From NCBI GenBank assembly GCA_002421965.1, contig DISN01000005.1:7114-71113 (forward strand): a stretch of 64,000 nt of DNA, given 5' to 3'. A model generated the notes under the pieces. The model was not told where the DNA came from. It worked only from the letters and a program-made list of their open reading frames with translations, and made no database searches. The DNA comes from Candidatus Saccharibacteria bacterium UBA6209 (GTDB taxonomy: Bacteria > Patescibacteriota > Saccharimonadia > Saccharimonadales > Saccharimonadaceae). Below are positions 1 through 8,941 of this stretch, piece after piece; the first letter of the stretch is position 1, and each line of letters begins with the position of its first letter. A program made the position numbers and the translations under genes.

Positions 1-11
1 TGGATAACTGG

Positions 12-41
12 TTGCATACTGTATTTTGCTTGTGGTATTAT
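12..41 (+). promoter_or_regulatory. Promoter for first surface-protein gene
   Basis: TTGCAT (12-17) and TATTAT (36-41) are separated by 18 nt. They lie upstream of a roughly 60-nt leader that ends in an AAGGAG ribosome binding site before the ATG at 109. This is a leadered gene, unlike many in the window. Confidence 0.5.
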
Positions 42-108
42 GCCAGAGAACCCCTATGTTGAGGGAATATAAAATAAATACCAAATAAAACAAGGAGACA
101 TACGAAGT

Positions 109-1782
109 ATGCATACACTTAAGTCTATTGTTCAGCGAGGAACGCTGTTCGGGGCTTCAGCCGCACTGGTAGTCGCTGCTGTTGTGCCAGCAGTGTCAGT
201 GTTCGCGGATGCGCTAAACCCGCTAACCGAACGATCGCTGCTACTAACAAGTTCAGCACCTGGCTGGCAGGATACTGACGGTTCAGGAAACTCTGTCGCA
301 GCACCAAACTCAGTTGGCGAAAACTATGCGCCAGCTGGATCAGGTCCAAACGGTAAAAAAGCCGGTCAAACATTTACTTTTAAAGTAAGTAGTACGGCAG
401 AAGTTAAGGGTCTGTCACTTCAGTATTGTACTAGTGCGGCTGGCCTATGTCAGGCGCCGGGCAACAATAACGAAATGGTTCCAGGTTATACTGCGCCAGC
501 CGTTAAGGATGCAGCTGGTGACGCCCGAAACGGTGTATATGATGCAGGAACCAACACCACTGGTCGTCCCGCCAATGACGGGGCAGCTACAGTAGGTGGC
601 CACGCTAATAAGAAGAGCGACCTCGACTTTGTTGGCGCATTTACCGAAGGTACTGGTGCTGGTCAGTATGAGGTAAAGGTTAACAACGTAACTTCAACTG
701 GCTGGGTATTTACTGCTGCCAACCTTGAAAGTAGTGCACACACCGGCCAGCTGACCGGTAAGAAGAACTATGTCACTCTAGTTAATTCAGCTGGTGTAAA
801 TATAGCAAATGGCCAAGAAGTACAGGTAATATTTCGTCCTTCAGAGTCGATCTATATCACCAACCCTGGATCAAAGGAGTTCTTCGTAAAGATTAATACC
901 TATAATAGCGATACGGTCCTTAAGGGTATTCATAACGAAGCCGATGAGGCACAGCACACCGTAATTGATGGTGGTGTAACAGTTGCTAACGTGATGACCG
1001 ATTCGATCCACATTACTACAAAGGTTCTGGAAACTATGGCCTTCTCAGTAGGCACAGAGAACCTAGATACCGCTACTGGTAAAAGCTACCATGGTAAGTG
1101 TGACCCAGTCAATCAGAAAGACAATAACCGCTTGCAGCTAGGTAACCCTGACGCTGAGTATTCACTAGAGACTGGTCGAGCATGGGATGTGTTCTCATAC
1201 TGGCGACTAAGCTCTAACTCATCTGGTGGTGCAACAGTTTACTACTCAGGTGATACGCTTGCTAACACCGTTGGTGACAGCATTCAGGATATGCCAAACG
1301 AGGTAGTTAGTACTCCTGGTACAGAACAGTTCGGTCTTGGGTTTGTTGATGCAAACTTTGGCGTAGCAGCTAACCCAGATGACGCTGCACGAACAACTGA
1401 TGTTAAGTCCCCTGACTCAAACTGGGATGCAAACTATCTACATCCAAGCAGTTATCCATTCCGAACCCTATCAGGCCAGGCCACAGTTGATCTTGGTGAC
1501 GGGCGTGACTTTAACGGACTTAATACTCAGAATTCTAGCAATGACTACGATGAGGCAACTGGCACGATATTTGACAATAGCGGGTCAGCAGTTGCTCCAG
1601 GAACCGCAAAGTTCAAATTCCTTAAATCGAGCTTGACTGTTCCTGAGATGATTGCTCAGCAGAACGAAACAGTCATCAGCTGTGCGACAGCAAAAATGCG
1701 ATACGTTGCAAACATCGGTGCAGACACCCCAGCTGGTGTATATACCACGAAGATTAACTACCTAGCTGCTCCTCAGTACTAG
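109..1782 (+). CDS. Secreted surface protein, paralog 1 of a three-member family
   Basis: No enzymatic function is recognisable. The protein has 557 aa: a signal peptide (about 1-34, basic start, Ala/Val-rich core, ending near VFA-DA) and then beta-rich, Asn/Thr/Gly-rich sequence. It shares a plan with the genes at 1874 and 5069: an ERSLLLTSS-like N-terminus, a Cys pair (YC...LC) near residues 105-113, a middle ITTKVLETMAFSVG segment, an FGLGF segment, and a C-terminal strand AGVYTTKINYLA ending in an aromatic residue. That terminal strand and a W-R-L at about residue 365 resemble WxL surface domains, but the match is loose. SD AAGGAG lies 10 nt before the ATG, and a strong terminator follows. 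Inference: exported cell-wall or envelope-associated protein. Confidence 0.75.
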   Translation: MHTLKSIVQRGTLFGASAALVVAAVVPAVSVFADALNPLTERSLLLTSSAPGWQDTDGSGNSVAAPNSVGENYAPAGSGPNGKKAGQTFTFKVSSTAEVKGLSLQYCTSAAGLCQAPGNNNEMVPGYTAPAVKDAAGDARNGVYDAGTNTTGRPANDGAATVGGHANKKSDLDFVGAFTEGTGAGQYEVKVNNVTSTGWVFTAANLESSAHTGQLTGKKNYVTLVNSAGVNIANGQEVQVIFRPSESIYITNPGSKEFFVKINTYNSDTVLKGIHNEADEAQHTVIDGGVTVANVMTDSIHITTKVLETMAFSVGTENLDTATGKSYHGKCDPVNQKDNNRLQLGNPDAEYSLETGRAWDVFSYWRLSSNSSGGATVYYSGDTLANTVGDSIQDMPNEVVSTPGTEQFGLGFVDANFGVAANPDDAARTTDVKSPDSNWDANYLHPSSYPFRTLSGQATVDLGDGRDFNGLNTQNSSNDYDEATGTIFDNSGSAVAPGTAKFKFLKSSLTVPEMIAQQNETVISCATAKMRYVANIGADTPAGVYTTKINYLAAPQY

Positions 1783-1797
1783 AATAGTTATCAATCA

Positions 1798-1829
1798 AAA
1801 AGCTGACTCATCACGAGTCAGCTTTTTTG
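1798..1829 (+). terminator. Intrinsic terminator
   Basis: A 9-bp perfect stem AGCTGACTC/GAGTCAGCT (1801-1809 / 1815-1823) is followed by TTTTTT, directly after the stop of the first surface gene. Confidence 0.9.
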
Positions 1830-1873
1830 ATTTAGCATAAGCTAAAAACAGAGGTTTGTAGTATAATTCGAGT

Positions 1874-2947
1874 ATGCGGACTCACATCAATCAATGGCTA
1901 ATACATCTAATGCGTTGGTCTCATTTAGCATTGGAGCTACTATTGATCGGTATACTGATAGCGCTATTTATTGCGCCGTCCGCTGGCGCTGCCATGAGGC
2001 TGCGTGAGAGAAGTCTGTATATGACTAATGATGAAGCAGGGGAGCGATCGTCGTATGTCTTGGGATTTCGATATATGAGTCCGGTGCCGATTGGCTCTTT
2101 TGAGTTACTGTTTTGTAATGATCCAATTCCATACAATCCTTGTGAGGTTCCGCTTGGTTTGGACGTGTCGGATGTGTCGTTGACTAACCAGACTGGCGAA
2201 ACTGGCTTTGTTATTTCACAAAAAAGCACAAATCGCCTATTGTTTACGCGCACGTCTAGTCTACCGGGTCCAGATCGATCGACCTATACTTTTGATAATG
2301 TTCTTAACCCGTTAGATATCGAGGCTGCTTTTGCGGTGCGCATAAAGACCTTCGAGTCTAATAATGGAACTGGCCCACAGGTGGACTTTGGTTCGGTTCG
2401 TGGTCAGGTGATTAAGGGTATTCAAATCGAAACTCAGGTGCCGCCAATGTTAATATTTTGTCTAGCAGAGCAGGTTGAATATAACTGTACGGGTACAAAT
2501 GACATTTATCATTCGGATATGGGTAAGCTTAGTCCAAATGAAACTTTGACTGCGCAGTCTCAGATGGCTGTCGGTACCAACGCAACTGCTGGATTTGTGA
2601 TTTCTGTCGTAGGTAGTCCGCTGAGCGCCGGCATGGAGGTTATAAAATCGCTCGATACTCCTTCTCCCAGTAAGCTAGGTAAGAACCAGTTTGGTATTAA
2701 TCTTGTGGCAAATAACTCTCCGGGAATTGGCCTTGACCCAGAGGGTGACTGGGCTAACGCCACCGCTGCGCCTAATTACGGCCAGTCAAATATGTACATG
2801 TTCAAGGACGGGGATATCGTCGCTTCGTCACCGAACGTTAGTCTAATGAAAAAGTTCACCGTGAGCTATATAGTTAACGTTAGTCCTGCGCTTAGAGCTG
2901 GCGTTTACACAACTACCATAAACTTTATAGCCAGTGGCAGGTTTTAG
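1874..2947 (+). CDS. Secreted surface protein, paralog 2
   Basis: 357 aa. The N-terminal hydrophobic segment (about 15-40) is a signal peptide or anchor. The mature part repeats the plan of its neighbours: RERSLYMTND, a Cys pair (FCNDPIPYNPC), a middle ETQVPPMLIFCLAE segment, FGINLV, and the C-terminal strand AGVYTTTINFIASGRF that nearly matches the other two paralogs. A TATAAT (1862-1867) ends 6 nt before the ATG, so the mRNA is probably leaderless. It lies next to the DUF916-like gene at 2995, which probably works with it. No catalytic residues are seen. Confidence 0.72.
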   Translation: MRTHINQWLIHLMRWSHLALELLLIGILIALFIAPSAGAAMRLRERSLYMTNDEAGERSSYVLGFRYMSPVPIGSFELLFCNDPIPYNPCEVPLGLDVSDVSLTNQTGETGFVISQKSTNRLLFTRTSSLPGPDRSTYTFDNVLNPLDIEAAFAVRIKTFESNNGTGPQVDFGSVRGQVIKGIQIETQVPPMLIFCLAEQVEYNCTGTNDIYHSDMGKLSPNETLTAQSQMAVGTNATAGFVISVVGSPLSAGMEVIKSLDTPSPSKLGKNQFGINLVANNSPGIGLDPEGDWANATAAPNYGQSNMYMFKDGDIVASSPNVSLMKKFTVSYIVNVSPALRAGVYTTTINFIASGRF

Positions 2948-2994
2948 TGTATAATGTGTATTGTACTTAAGGTAAAATGGAGGGTCTACCAATA

Positions 2995-4047
2995 ATGAAT
3001 CACTTAAAGAGTGCAGCTCTGATCATGTGTGCAGTGGTTTTTGCAGCATCGTTGTTATTTATTCCGCAGCAAAATGCATATGCTCAGGGTTCAGCGGCAC
3101 TTAGTATTGTTCCTAAAAAGACATACACGATTGAGGCCGGTAAGACCGTTAATGACACACTGTTGATTCGCAACCAAGACAAAGAGCGAACGCTTAACTT
3201 GTCCCTCAGGGTTATAGATTTTAGCTACACCGACGATAGTGGAGCCCCGAAGCTTATGCTCGACGAGGGTGCCCCAAAGACATCCTGGTCGCTAAGAGAT
3301 AATATTGATATTCCAGAGACCGTATCGATTGAGCCGGGATCAAGCGAGTCAATTGGTATGAGTGTAACAATTCCCGAGAACCAAGGTGGCTGTAGCCTTT
3401 ATAGTGCAATTGTCTACTCCTCGACTAGCTCTGAGGGTGGTAATGTCGGCCTTAGCGCTTCAGGAGTGACGTTGGTATTCGCTAACATACCTGGTGTCTG
3501 TAAAGAAGATTTGGTATTAAAAAGAGTTGGAGCACTTAATGATTCAAAAAATATCGACAACGGCGAGTATGCCTATTTCCACCTAGATCAGCCCAAGCGG
3601 ATAGCCTACACATTACAGAATAACGGTAACGTTGCCGCTAGTCCTGTCGGTAGCATTACCCTAAGGCCATGGTTTGGTAAGGAAATCGTAATAAACAACA
3701 TTAACCCTAACGGCTCGCTTGCTCTAATTGGCCAGGAGAGAACATTCGTATCCTGCGTCAAACTAAAGGGCGAAACGGTTGGATTTAACGGTACACGCGC
3801 TGAATCCACCACCTGCGATACTTCTGGTCTGTGGCCTGGTTTTTATAGCGTCGAGCTGGCTGGCTACTATGGGCAAAATGGCAATAACACCAAGGATCTA
3901 GTTGGCTCAAGCTGGTTTATTTATATGCCATGGTGGGCAATAGCCATCCTTGTTGCCGCTCTAGCATTTATCACTTACTATGTACGAAAAATTGTCCTAC
4001 ACATCCGCTCAAATAGCAGCAAAGCTAAGCTTAAGAAAAGAAAATAA
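2995..4047 (+). CDS. Membrane-anchored DUF916/WxL-interacting-like protein
   Basis: 350 aa from the ATG at 2995, chosen over the in-frame ATG at 2977 because GGAGGG (2979-2984) sits 10 nt before it. Signal peptide ends near AYAQ. Two Ig-like beta domains follow: a first with SIVPKKTYTIEAGKTV and a second after about residue 165. A TM helix (about 316-336) precedes a Lys-rich cytoplasmic tail. This order (beta domain of the IEAGKTV/IRN type, second beta domain, C-terminal TM plus basic tail) matches the WxL-interacting protein family (DUF916/DUF3324) of Firmicutes, which anchors WxL proteins at the wall. The same plan recurs at 6271. The assignment is by architecture. Confidence 0.65.
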   Translation: MNHLKSAALIMCAVVFAASLLFIPQQNAYAQGSAALSIVPKKTYTIEAGKTVNDTLLIRNQDKERTLNLSLRVIDFSYTDDSGAPKLMLDEGAPKTSWSLRDNIDIPETVSIEPGSSESIGMSVTIPENQGGCSLYSAIVYSSTSSEGGNVGLSASGVTLVFANIPGVCKEDLVLKRVGALNDSKNIDNGEYAYFHLDQPKRIAYTLQNNGNVAASPVGSITLRPWFGKEIVINNINPNGSLALIGQERTFVSCVKLKGETVGFNGTRAESTTCDTSGLWPGFYSVELAGYYGQNGNNTKDLVGSSWFIYMPWWAIAILVAALAFITYYVRKIVLHIRSNSSKAKLKKRK

Positions 4048-4079
4048 CTAAAAAATAAAGCGCAGGGGGTGTTCGGCTG

Positions 4080-4994
4080 GTGAAGAGGTTAATTTCCAAC
4101 TACCTGACTGGTTTCATAGTAGCCTTTATGGCTGCTGTGGTGCTGGGGCAGGGCGTCGGGGCAATTAACCCTTTGCCAACACCAGACCCTAAGCCGGGTG
4201 GTTTCGGACTAGAAGCCGTTAAAGAGCAGGCTCCGCCAAATATGGGTGCGACAATCACCACGCCATCAAACGGTGCATCATTTTCATCGTCACCGATAAC
4301 TGTTAATGGACTATGCCCGCAAGGTCTACTGGTTCAGCTATACAATAACAACGTCATGGTTGGTTCGGTGATGTGTGACAATGGCAGCTTTAGTATTGAG
4401 GTTAGTTTGTTTGCTGGGACTAACGAGTTAAAGGCTATTGTCTATGATGAACTAGATCAGGCTGGCCCTGAGTCAAACATCGTCTCGGTCAACTATACTG
4501 ATACTAGTTTTACTAGATTTGGTGAGCTTATAACACTAACCAGCAATTACGGTCGACGCTCCGCAGCAAACAATACTCAGCTAGTCTGGCCGCTTCAGCT
4601 ATCTGGCGGAACTGGCCCATATGCCTTTAGTATTGACTGGGGTGACGGTTCGCAGCTCCAACTTCTAAGTCAGTCATTGGCTGGGCTAATAAATATCGAT
4701 CATATTTATAAAAAAGCTGGTATCTATCAAGTGAACGTTCGGGTGACTGACTCAAATGGTGTCAGCGCCTTTCTGCAAGTTATTGCTGTTTCTAGTGGCC
4801 AGGCAGACATAGGTGCGGCCCCCGTCACCGATGGCGGCAGCAAGGCTCAGGGCAAGCCAGTTGTTTTGTGGCTACCAACGGTCATTCTACTACTATTACT
4901 TTTGCCAACTTATTGGCTTGGACGTCGCTCACAGCTAGTGACGATCAGGAACAAGATGATCAAGGAGAGGGACAGGTACCAAGACAAAAAATAA
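4080..4994 (+). CDS. Membrane-anchored PKD-domain surface protein
   Basis: 304 aa with a GTG start after AGGGGG. A signal peptide (about 1-29) is followed by a bacterial Ig-like domain (about 58-140) and a PKD domain (about 155-240) carrying the typical WGDGS and YQVNVRVTDSNG strands. A leucine-rich TM helix lies near 262-281, with a short basic cytoplasmic tail. PKD and Ig-like folds mediate extracellular protein or glycan contacts. Its place between the two DUF916-like genes suggests that it belongs to the same surface assembly. Confidence 0.7.
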   Translation: MKRLISNYLTGFIVAFMAAVVLGQGVGAINPLPTPDPKPGGFGLEAVKEQAPPNMGATITTPSNGASFSSSPITVNGLCPQGLLVQLYNNNVMVGSVMCDNGSFSIEVSLFAGTNELKAIVYDELDQAGPESNIVSVNYTDTSFTRFGELITLTSNYGRRSAANNTQLVWPLQLSGGTGPYAFSIDWGDGSQLQLLSQSLAGLINIDHIYKKAGIYQVNVRVTDSNGVSAFLQVIAVSSGQADIGAAPVTDGGSKAQGKPVVLWLPTVILLLLLLPTYWLGRRSQLVTIRNKMIKERDRYQDKK

Positions 4995-4999
4995 CTGTA

Positions 5000-5029
5000 T
5001 TGAAAGCATGAAAGTTATCATGATACACT
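5000..5029 (+). promoter_or_regulatory. Promoter for third surface paralog
   Basis: TTGAAA (5000-5005), an 18-nt spacer and TACACT (5024-5029) lie upstream of a GGGAGG ribosome binding site and the GTG at 5069. Confidence 0.5.
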
Positions 5030-5068
5030 GTGGGTGTACGTGTGAGTATTAAATAAGGGAGGAATCAA

Positions 5069-6241
5069 GTGAAACAGACAAAATTTTCTGGTAGGCATTT
5101 AGGCTTTCTGGTAACGGCCTTTGCGGTAGTTGGCCTACTAGCAGTGCCACTTACAACGGCTTTTGCCGCAACAGCAACCAATCGCTCAGTCGAGCTATCA
5201 AGCTCTTCATTGGGTGCGACCAATGTCCGATACAAGTTATCATTTACAACCGGTACTGCGGCCGCGGGTGCAGCTGTGATCTATTTCTGTAACAATAGCC
5301 CGCTCAAGGGTGCTGCTTGTACTGCTCCAACTGGCTTTACTGCCGCCAATGCTACGGTATCGACTCCATTCAGTAAGGTTGGATCAACTGCTAACCGCAT
5401 TGAAGTAAGCGGTACTTTTGGAGCAAGTGAAGATATCGAACTTGAGCTAGCGGGTATCACTAACCCAACAGTCGCCTCGGTAACTGAACCACTATATGTT
5501 CGTGTAGTAACCTATGCTTCTCCTGGCGATGCTACAGGCACTACTGCCACTGCGCTAGGCACAAATCAAGTTGATGATGGCAGTATGGCAATTGCTATCA
5601 CTCCAACCATCGGTGTATCTGGAGATGTTTTAGAGACATTGACATTCTGTGTATCTGGTGGGACTGCAGCCGACAAGGAAGTTAGTCCTATCGGAGACGG
5701 CTGTACTGGTACATTGACCGCTCCAACCCTAAAGCTTGGTACTGATGCTGGCGGTATTGTCAGTCTTCAGCCGGGAGTGGTTAGTGAAGGCAAGATCTTT
5801 ACACAGATTTCTACTAACGCTGCCAAAGGTGCAATTGTTAGGCTAAAGAGTAGCGCTGTTGGCTGTGGTGGATTGTTGCGAGCCGGTGCTGCATCTGCTT
5901 GCGATATCGCACCTGCTCAGCAGACGGGTATTGTAGCTGGTGATGCAAAGTTTGGCGTCAAGACAGCAGCTTCAACTGACGGCGCCGGAGCACTTGGTCT
6001 ATATCAGCCATACGGTACTCTCGCAGCTAATGCTTACTACAGCAATGATACATTCTCGATGCGTTATGTTGATGCTAACGATGGCGTAACTAGTCCTTTC
6101 GGAGATCGATTCCTAGAGACAGCCGAAGCACCAGCAAACAACAAGAACATGGCGCTAACATTTGGTGTAGCTGCTTCTAACAACACACCAGCTGGTAATT
6201 ACTCGGCAGATCTTAGTCTGATTGCCGTAGGTACATTTTAA
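5069..6241 (+). CDS. Secreted surface protein, paralog 3
   Basis: 390 aa with a GTG start after GGGAGG. A clear signal peptide (about 1-33, ending TAFA-AT) precedes an Ala/Thr/Gly-rich beta protein. Family landmarks are NRSVELSSSS at the mature N-terminus, the Cys pair FCNNSPLKGAAC, a central VLETLTFCVSG, FGVKT, and the C-terminal strand AGNYSADLSLIAVGTF. It is followed 29 nt later by the second DUF916-like gene, so each anchor gene stands directly downstream of one of these secreted paralogs. Inference: structural or adhesive component of the surface complex. Confidence 0.72.
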   Translation: MKQTKFSGRHLGFLVTAFAVVGLLAVPLTTAFAATATNRSVELSSSSLGATNVRYKLSFTTGTAAAGAAVIYFCNNSPLKGAACTAPTGFTAANATVSTPFSKVGSTANRIEVSGTFGASEDIELELAGITNPTVASVTEPLYVRVVTYASPGDATGTTATALGTNQVDDGSMAIAITPTIGVSGDVLETLTFCVSGGTAADKEVSPIGDGCTGTLTAPTLKLGTDAGGIVSLQPGVVSEGKIFTQISTNAAKGAIVRLKSSAVGCGGLLRAGAASACDIAPAQQTGIVAGDAKFGVKTAASTDGAGALGLYQPYGTLAANAYYSNDTFSMRYVDANDGVTSPFGDRFLETAEAPANNKNMALTFGVAASNNTPAGNYSADLSLIAVGTF

Positions 6242-6270
6242 GCTTCTGAATAACCCAAGGAGACAGATTT

Positions 6271-7263
6271 ATGCGGACTAGACAGAGTATTAAGAACATA
6301 GCGGCTGCATCACTAGTAGCTGTTGTTGGGCTTTCTGTGGCATTTGTAGGCCAAAGCTATGCTCAGCAGGCAGCAACGTCAAGCACAGCGAATACCCTAA
6401 AGGTTTCGCCACTGCGAACCGATGTGACTGCCGACCCAGGTGAGACAAAAACTGTAAAAATAATTGTAACCAATCCCTCTAACGCAGAGGTTTCGGTAAA
6501 GCCAATACAGAACGACTTTGTTGCTGATGACAAAGAGGATGGTAGCCCGGCAATCATTTTGGATGAAAATGAGTATTCTAAGTCAAATAGTCTGAAGCGT
6601 TTCTTAGTGCCGCTAGAGAGCTTTAATCTCGCCAGTGGTGAGACGAAAGTTGTCGAAGCGACAATCAACGTTCCTAGCAACGCTGAAGCCGGTGGCTACT
6701 TTGGCGCAATTCGATTCGCACCAACTGCACCCGACGCTGGTGGTCAGGTTAACATGAGCCCTAGCGTTGCCTCGATTATTCTCCTTAGGGTGAACGGTCA
6801 GGTTTCAGAAAAGCTCGAGCTGACTGATTTCCAGGTACTACAAGACAGCAAAGCGACTAACTATTTGCTGAGTGATCAGAGCGTGTCAATGCTGGTGCGC
6901 TTTAAAAATAACAGCAAGGTCCAACTAGCGCCATTTGGATCAATATCTGTTCAAAAGGGCGATAAGGTTGTCTACAATGCTAACTTTAACAACTCTGAGC
7001 AAAAAGATATGGTCCTGCCGGCCAGTGCTAGGCGCTGGGAAGTTCCACTTAAGGACATCGATGGCTTTGGCAAGTACACGGTCAGTGCAACCTTTACTTA
7101 CGGCTCGGCCAACCAGACACTAGAAGCAACTCAGGTCTTCTGGGTAATTCCTCTTCCGATAATCATCGGGTCGTTGATTGGCTTGGCGGTAGTTATTGGG
7201 TTGATTGTTCTGCTGATAGTCAGGAGCAAGCGACAAAAGGGTAGTATCAAGCTAGGTAAATAA
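6271..7263 (+). CDS. Membrane-anchored DUF916/WxL-interacting-like protein, second copy
   Basis: 330 aa with AAGGAG 9-10 nt before the ATG. Signal peptide ends near SYAQ. The first beta domain begins KVSPLRTDVTADPGET, a pattern typical of DUF916-like N-termini, and contains the AGGYFGAIRF strand. A second beta domain follows (about 185-275), then a C-terminal TM helix (about 290-315) and a basic RSKRQKG tail. It is a diverged paralog of the protein at 2995 and shares its likely role of holding secreted partners at the membrane-wall interface. A strong terminator follows and closes the locus. Confidence 0.68.
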   Translation: MRTRQSIKNIAAASLVAVVGLSVAFVGQSYAQQAATSSTANTLKVSPLRTDVTADPGETKTVKIIVTNPSNAEVSVKPIQNDFVADDKEDGSPAIILDENEYSKSNSLKRFLVPLESFNLASGETKVVEATINVPSNAEAGGYFGAIRFAPTAPDAGGQVNMSPSVASIILLRVNGQVSEKLELTDFQVLQDSKATNYLLSDQSVSMLVRFKNNSKVQLAPFGSISVQKGDKVVYNANFNNSEQKDMVLPASARRWEVPLKDIDGFGKYTVSATFTYGSANQTLEATQVFWVIPLPIIIGSLIGLAVVIGLIVLLIVRSKRQKGSIKLGK

Positions 7264-7282
7264 CCAGTTCTAGATAACTGCA

Positions 7283-7318
7283 AAGTAACCTCCGCTTAGA
7301 GCGGAGGTTACTTTATTT
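7283..7318 (+). terminator. Intrinsic terminator closing the surface-protein locus
   Basis: A perfect stem AAGTAACCTCCGCT/AGCGGAGGTTACTT with a 3-nt loop is followed by TATTTAT. Its symmetry suggests that it could also act on the converging minus-strand gene. Confidence 0.85.
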
Positions 7319-7336
7319 ATCTAGAGTCTTGTCTAA

Positions 7337-7354
7337 TACGCTACATATAGCGTA
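7337..7354. repeat. Dispersed intergenic palindrome, copy 1
   Basis: TACGCTACATATAGCGTA is an imperfect palindrome. The identical 18-mer occurs at 23237-23254. A related word (ACGCTATATCT followed by A/G and GTG) lies beside both copies. Confidence 0.6.
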
Positions 7355-7375
7355 CCTACGCTATATCTAGTGTTC

Positions 7376-8941
7376 CTAGGGTTGTTGCTTAGATAGGAAT
7401 ATCTGCTTTTCGTAAAAGCTAGATCGCTTAGCTAGCTCGCTATTTAGCGCCTCAATAGTGCCGTATTTCTCAACTAGGGTTTCGCTATCTGAGAATAAGT
7501 TGGTGCCGAGCGCCAGTTTGTCGCCATCGATCTTGACACCCATGGCGGCCAGAGTAGTGGGGTACATGTCGAATGATGAGAATAATCTTCCAGTTGAGGT
7601 TACAGGCTTAACTGCTGAATTTATAAATACATTATATACAGTTCGCTGATAATCTGGTTGAGTAATGATATTGTCGTAGTATGAGGTCTGCATACCCAAG
7701 TGGTCGCCAGTCAGGACGATGGTCGTGTTATCGGCAAATGGCTGCTCTTGTAGCCAGCCTACAAACTCAGCGACCATGCTTGATGAGCAGGCGTGAACAT
7801 TGCTGTATTTTTCCTGGTAGTTTGTCTGGCAGCTAGGATCAAGCCAGCCATCAGTGAAGTGTGTATCGACAGTCAGTAGCGACAGGTTAAATGGCTTATC
7901 TTCGGATGACAACCGCTCTGCTTCGGTCTTGGCGAACTCAAGCAGCTTCTTGTCTTCATAGCCCCACCAGACACCATAGTCAGGTGATATTTGTCCAGAC
8001 TTCTTGGCATAATTATAGTCCTGGATAGATGTATTGCCGTGTTGAGTTAGCATTTTATCTCGTCCGCCGAACGAGGCTTCTGATCCCATAATAAATGTCT
8101 GATTGTAGCCGTTGGCCTCAAGCACATCACCAATCGTGTAGGCACCAGGTAGGAATTCCTTGTACATGCCCATTGAGTTGTGGTCTTTGCCGAGCACGCT
8201 TGATTTTAGTGGTACGCCACCGCTCTGAGCCATCATAGCACCGACGGTCCAAGTTGTGCCGTAGGCTGGCAGTGAACCGCCCAGGCCAGACTGTAGGTTC
8301 GAGAACGATACATTGTCGTTATTTGTCGCCAATTTTTCTAGCTCGGGCATTATCGTCTGATCCATCTGACCGCCGTTTTCCTTAGAAAACAGAGTATTCT
8401 CCATTGATTCTAGGTAGATATAGACTAGGTTGCGCTTTTTTTCTGGGAAGGTTAACTTTGCGGTGCTTGGCTCAACGTAGTGGTCTTCATAAAGATTACT
8501 GGTTTGAGTCAGCGACCAGACATAGTCAAATACGCCAAAACTACTAAGCAGTAGCCAGGCTGACAATAGAAACATCGTCAGTGAGTAGATAAATTTATAT
8601 TTGAGACGGATTTTTGATGGGTTAAAGGTAATCTTTTTTGCTCGACCCAGAAATGACAGATCAAAGTTTATAGTAATTTTGTTGCGATAAAAATCAATAA
8701 CTGGCAGTAGCAGCAGAAAGAAAAGTATGCCGCAAAATAATAAATTATCTTGGACAGCGCTTATCAGGCTGGACAGCTGTCCGTCACCCGCACCGTTAAT
8801 AAAGTAAAAGATTATCTCATCTATTTGAGCATCGCCAAAATTGACACGTTTATATCGGTTGGCAACATAAAATACCGCCGCTAGTAGCAACATGACCAGG
8901 ATGCTTATTTTGGCGAGTAATCTTCGTTTACTTTTTATCAT
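7376..8941 (-). CDS. Phosphoglycerol transferase, sulfatase superfamily (OpgB/LtaS-like)
   Basis: 521 aa from the ATG at 8941, which overlaps the upstream gene by 14 nt. Five N-terminal TM helices lead to an extracytoplasmic sulfatase-fold domain. Visible motifs are the metal site VYIYLESMEN, the nucleophile region GTTWTVGAM (Thr, about residue 225) and the distal metal ligands in LTGDHLG. The GTxWT-GA-MAQ-GVPL pattern is closer to E. coli OpgB than to staphylococcal LtaS. Such enzymes transfer glycerol-phosphate from phosphatidylglycerol to glycan or polymer acceptors outside the membrane. Inference: makes a lipoteichoic-acid-like or glycan phosphoglycerol decoration for the wall that carries the neighbouring surface proteins. 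Confidence 0.85.
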   Translation of the reverse strand: MIKSKRRLLAKISILVMLLLAAVFYVANRYKRVNFGDAQIDEIIFYFINGAGDGQLSSLISAVQDNLLFCGILFFLLLLPVIDFYRNKITINFDLSFLGRAKKITFNPSKIRLKYKFIYSLTMFLLSAWLLLSSFGVFDYVWSLTQTSNLYEDHYVEPSTAKLTFPEKKRNLVYIYLESMENTLFSKENGGQMDQTIMPELEKLATNNDNVSFSNLQSGLGGSLPAYGTTWTVGAMMAQSGGVPLKSSVLGKDHNSMGMYKEFLPGAYTIGDVLEANGYNQTFIMGSEASFGGRDKMLTQHGNTSIQDYNYAKKSGQISPDYGVWWGYEDKKLLEFAKTEAERLSSEDKPFNLSLLTVDTHFTDGWLDPSCQTNYQEKYSNVHACSSSMVAEFVGWLQEQPFADNTTIVLTGDHLGMQTSYYDNIITQPDYQRTVYNVFINSAVKPVTSTGRLFSSFDMYPTTLAAMGVKIDGDKLALGTNLFSDSETLVEKYGTIEALNSELAKRSSFYEKQIFLSKQQP

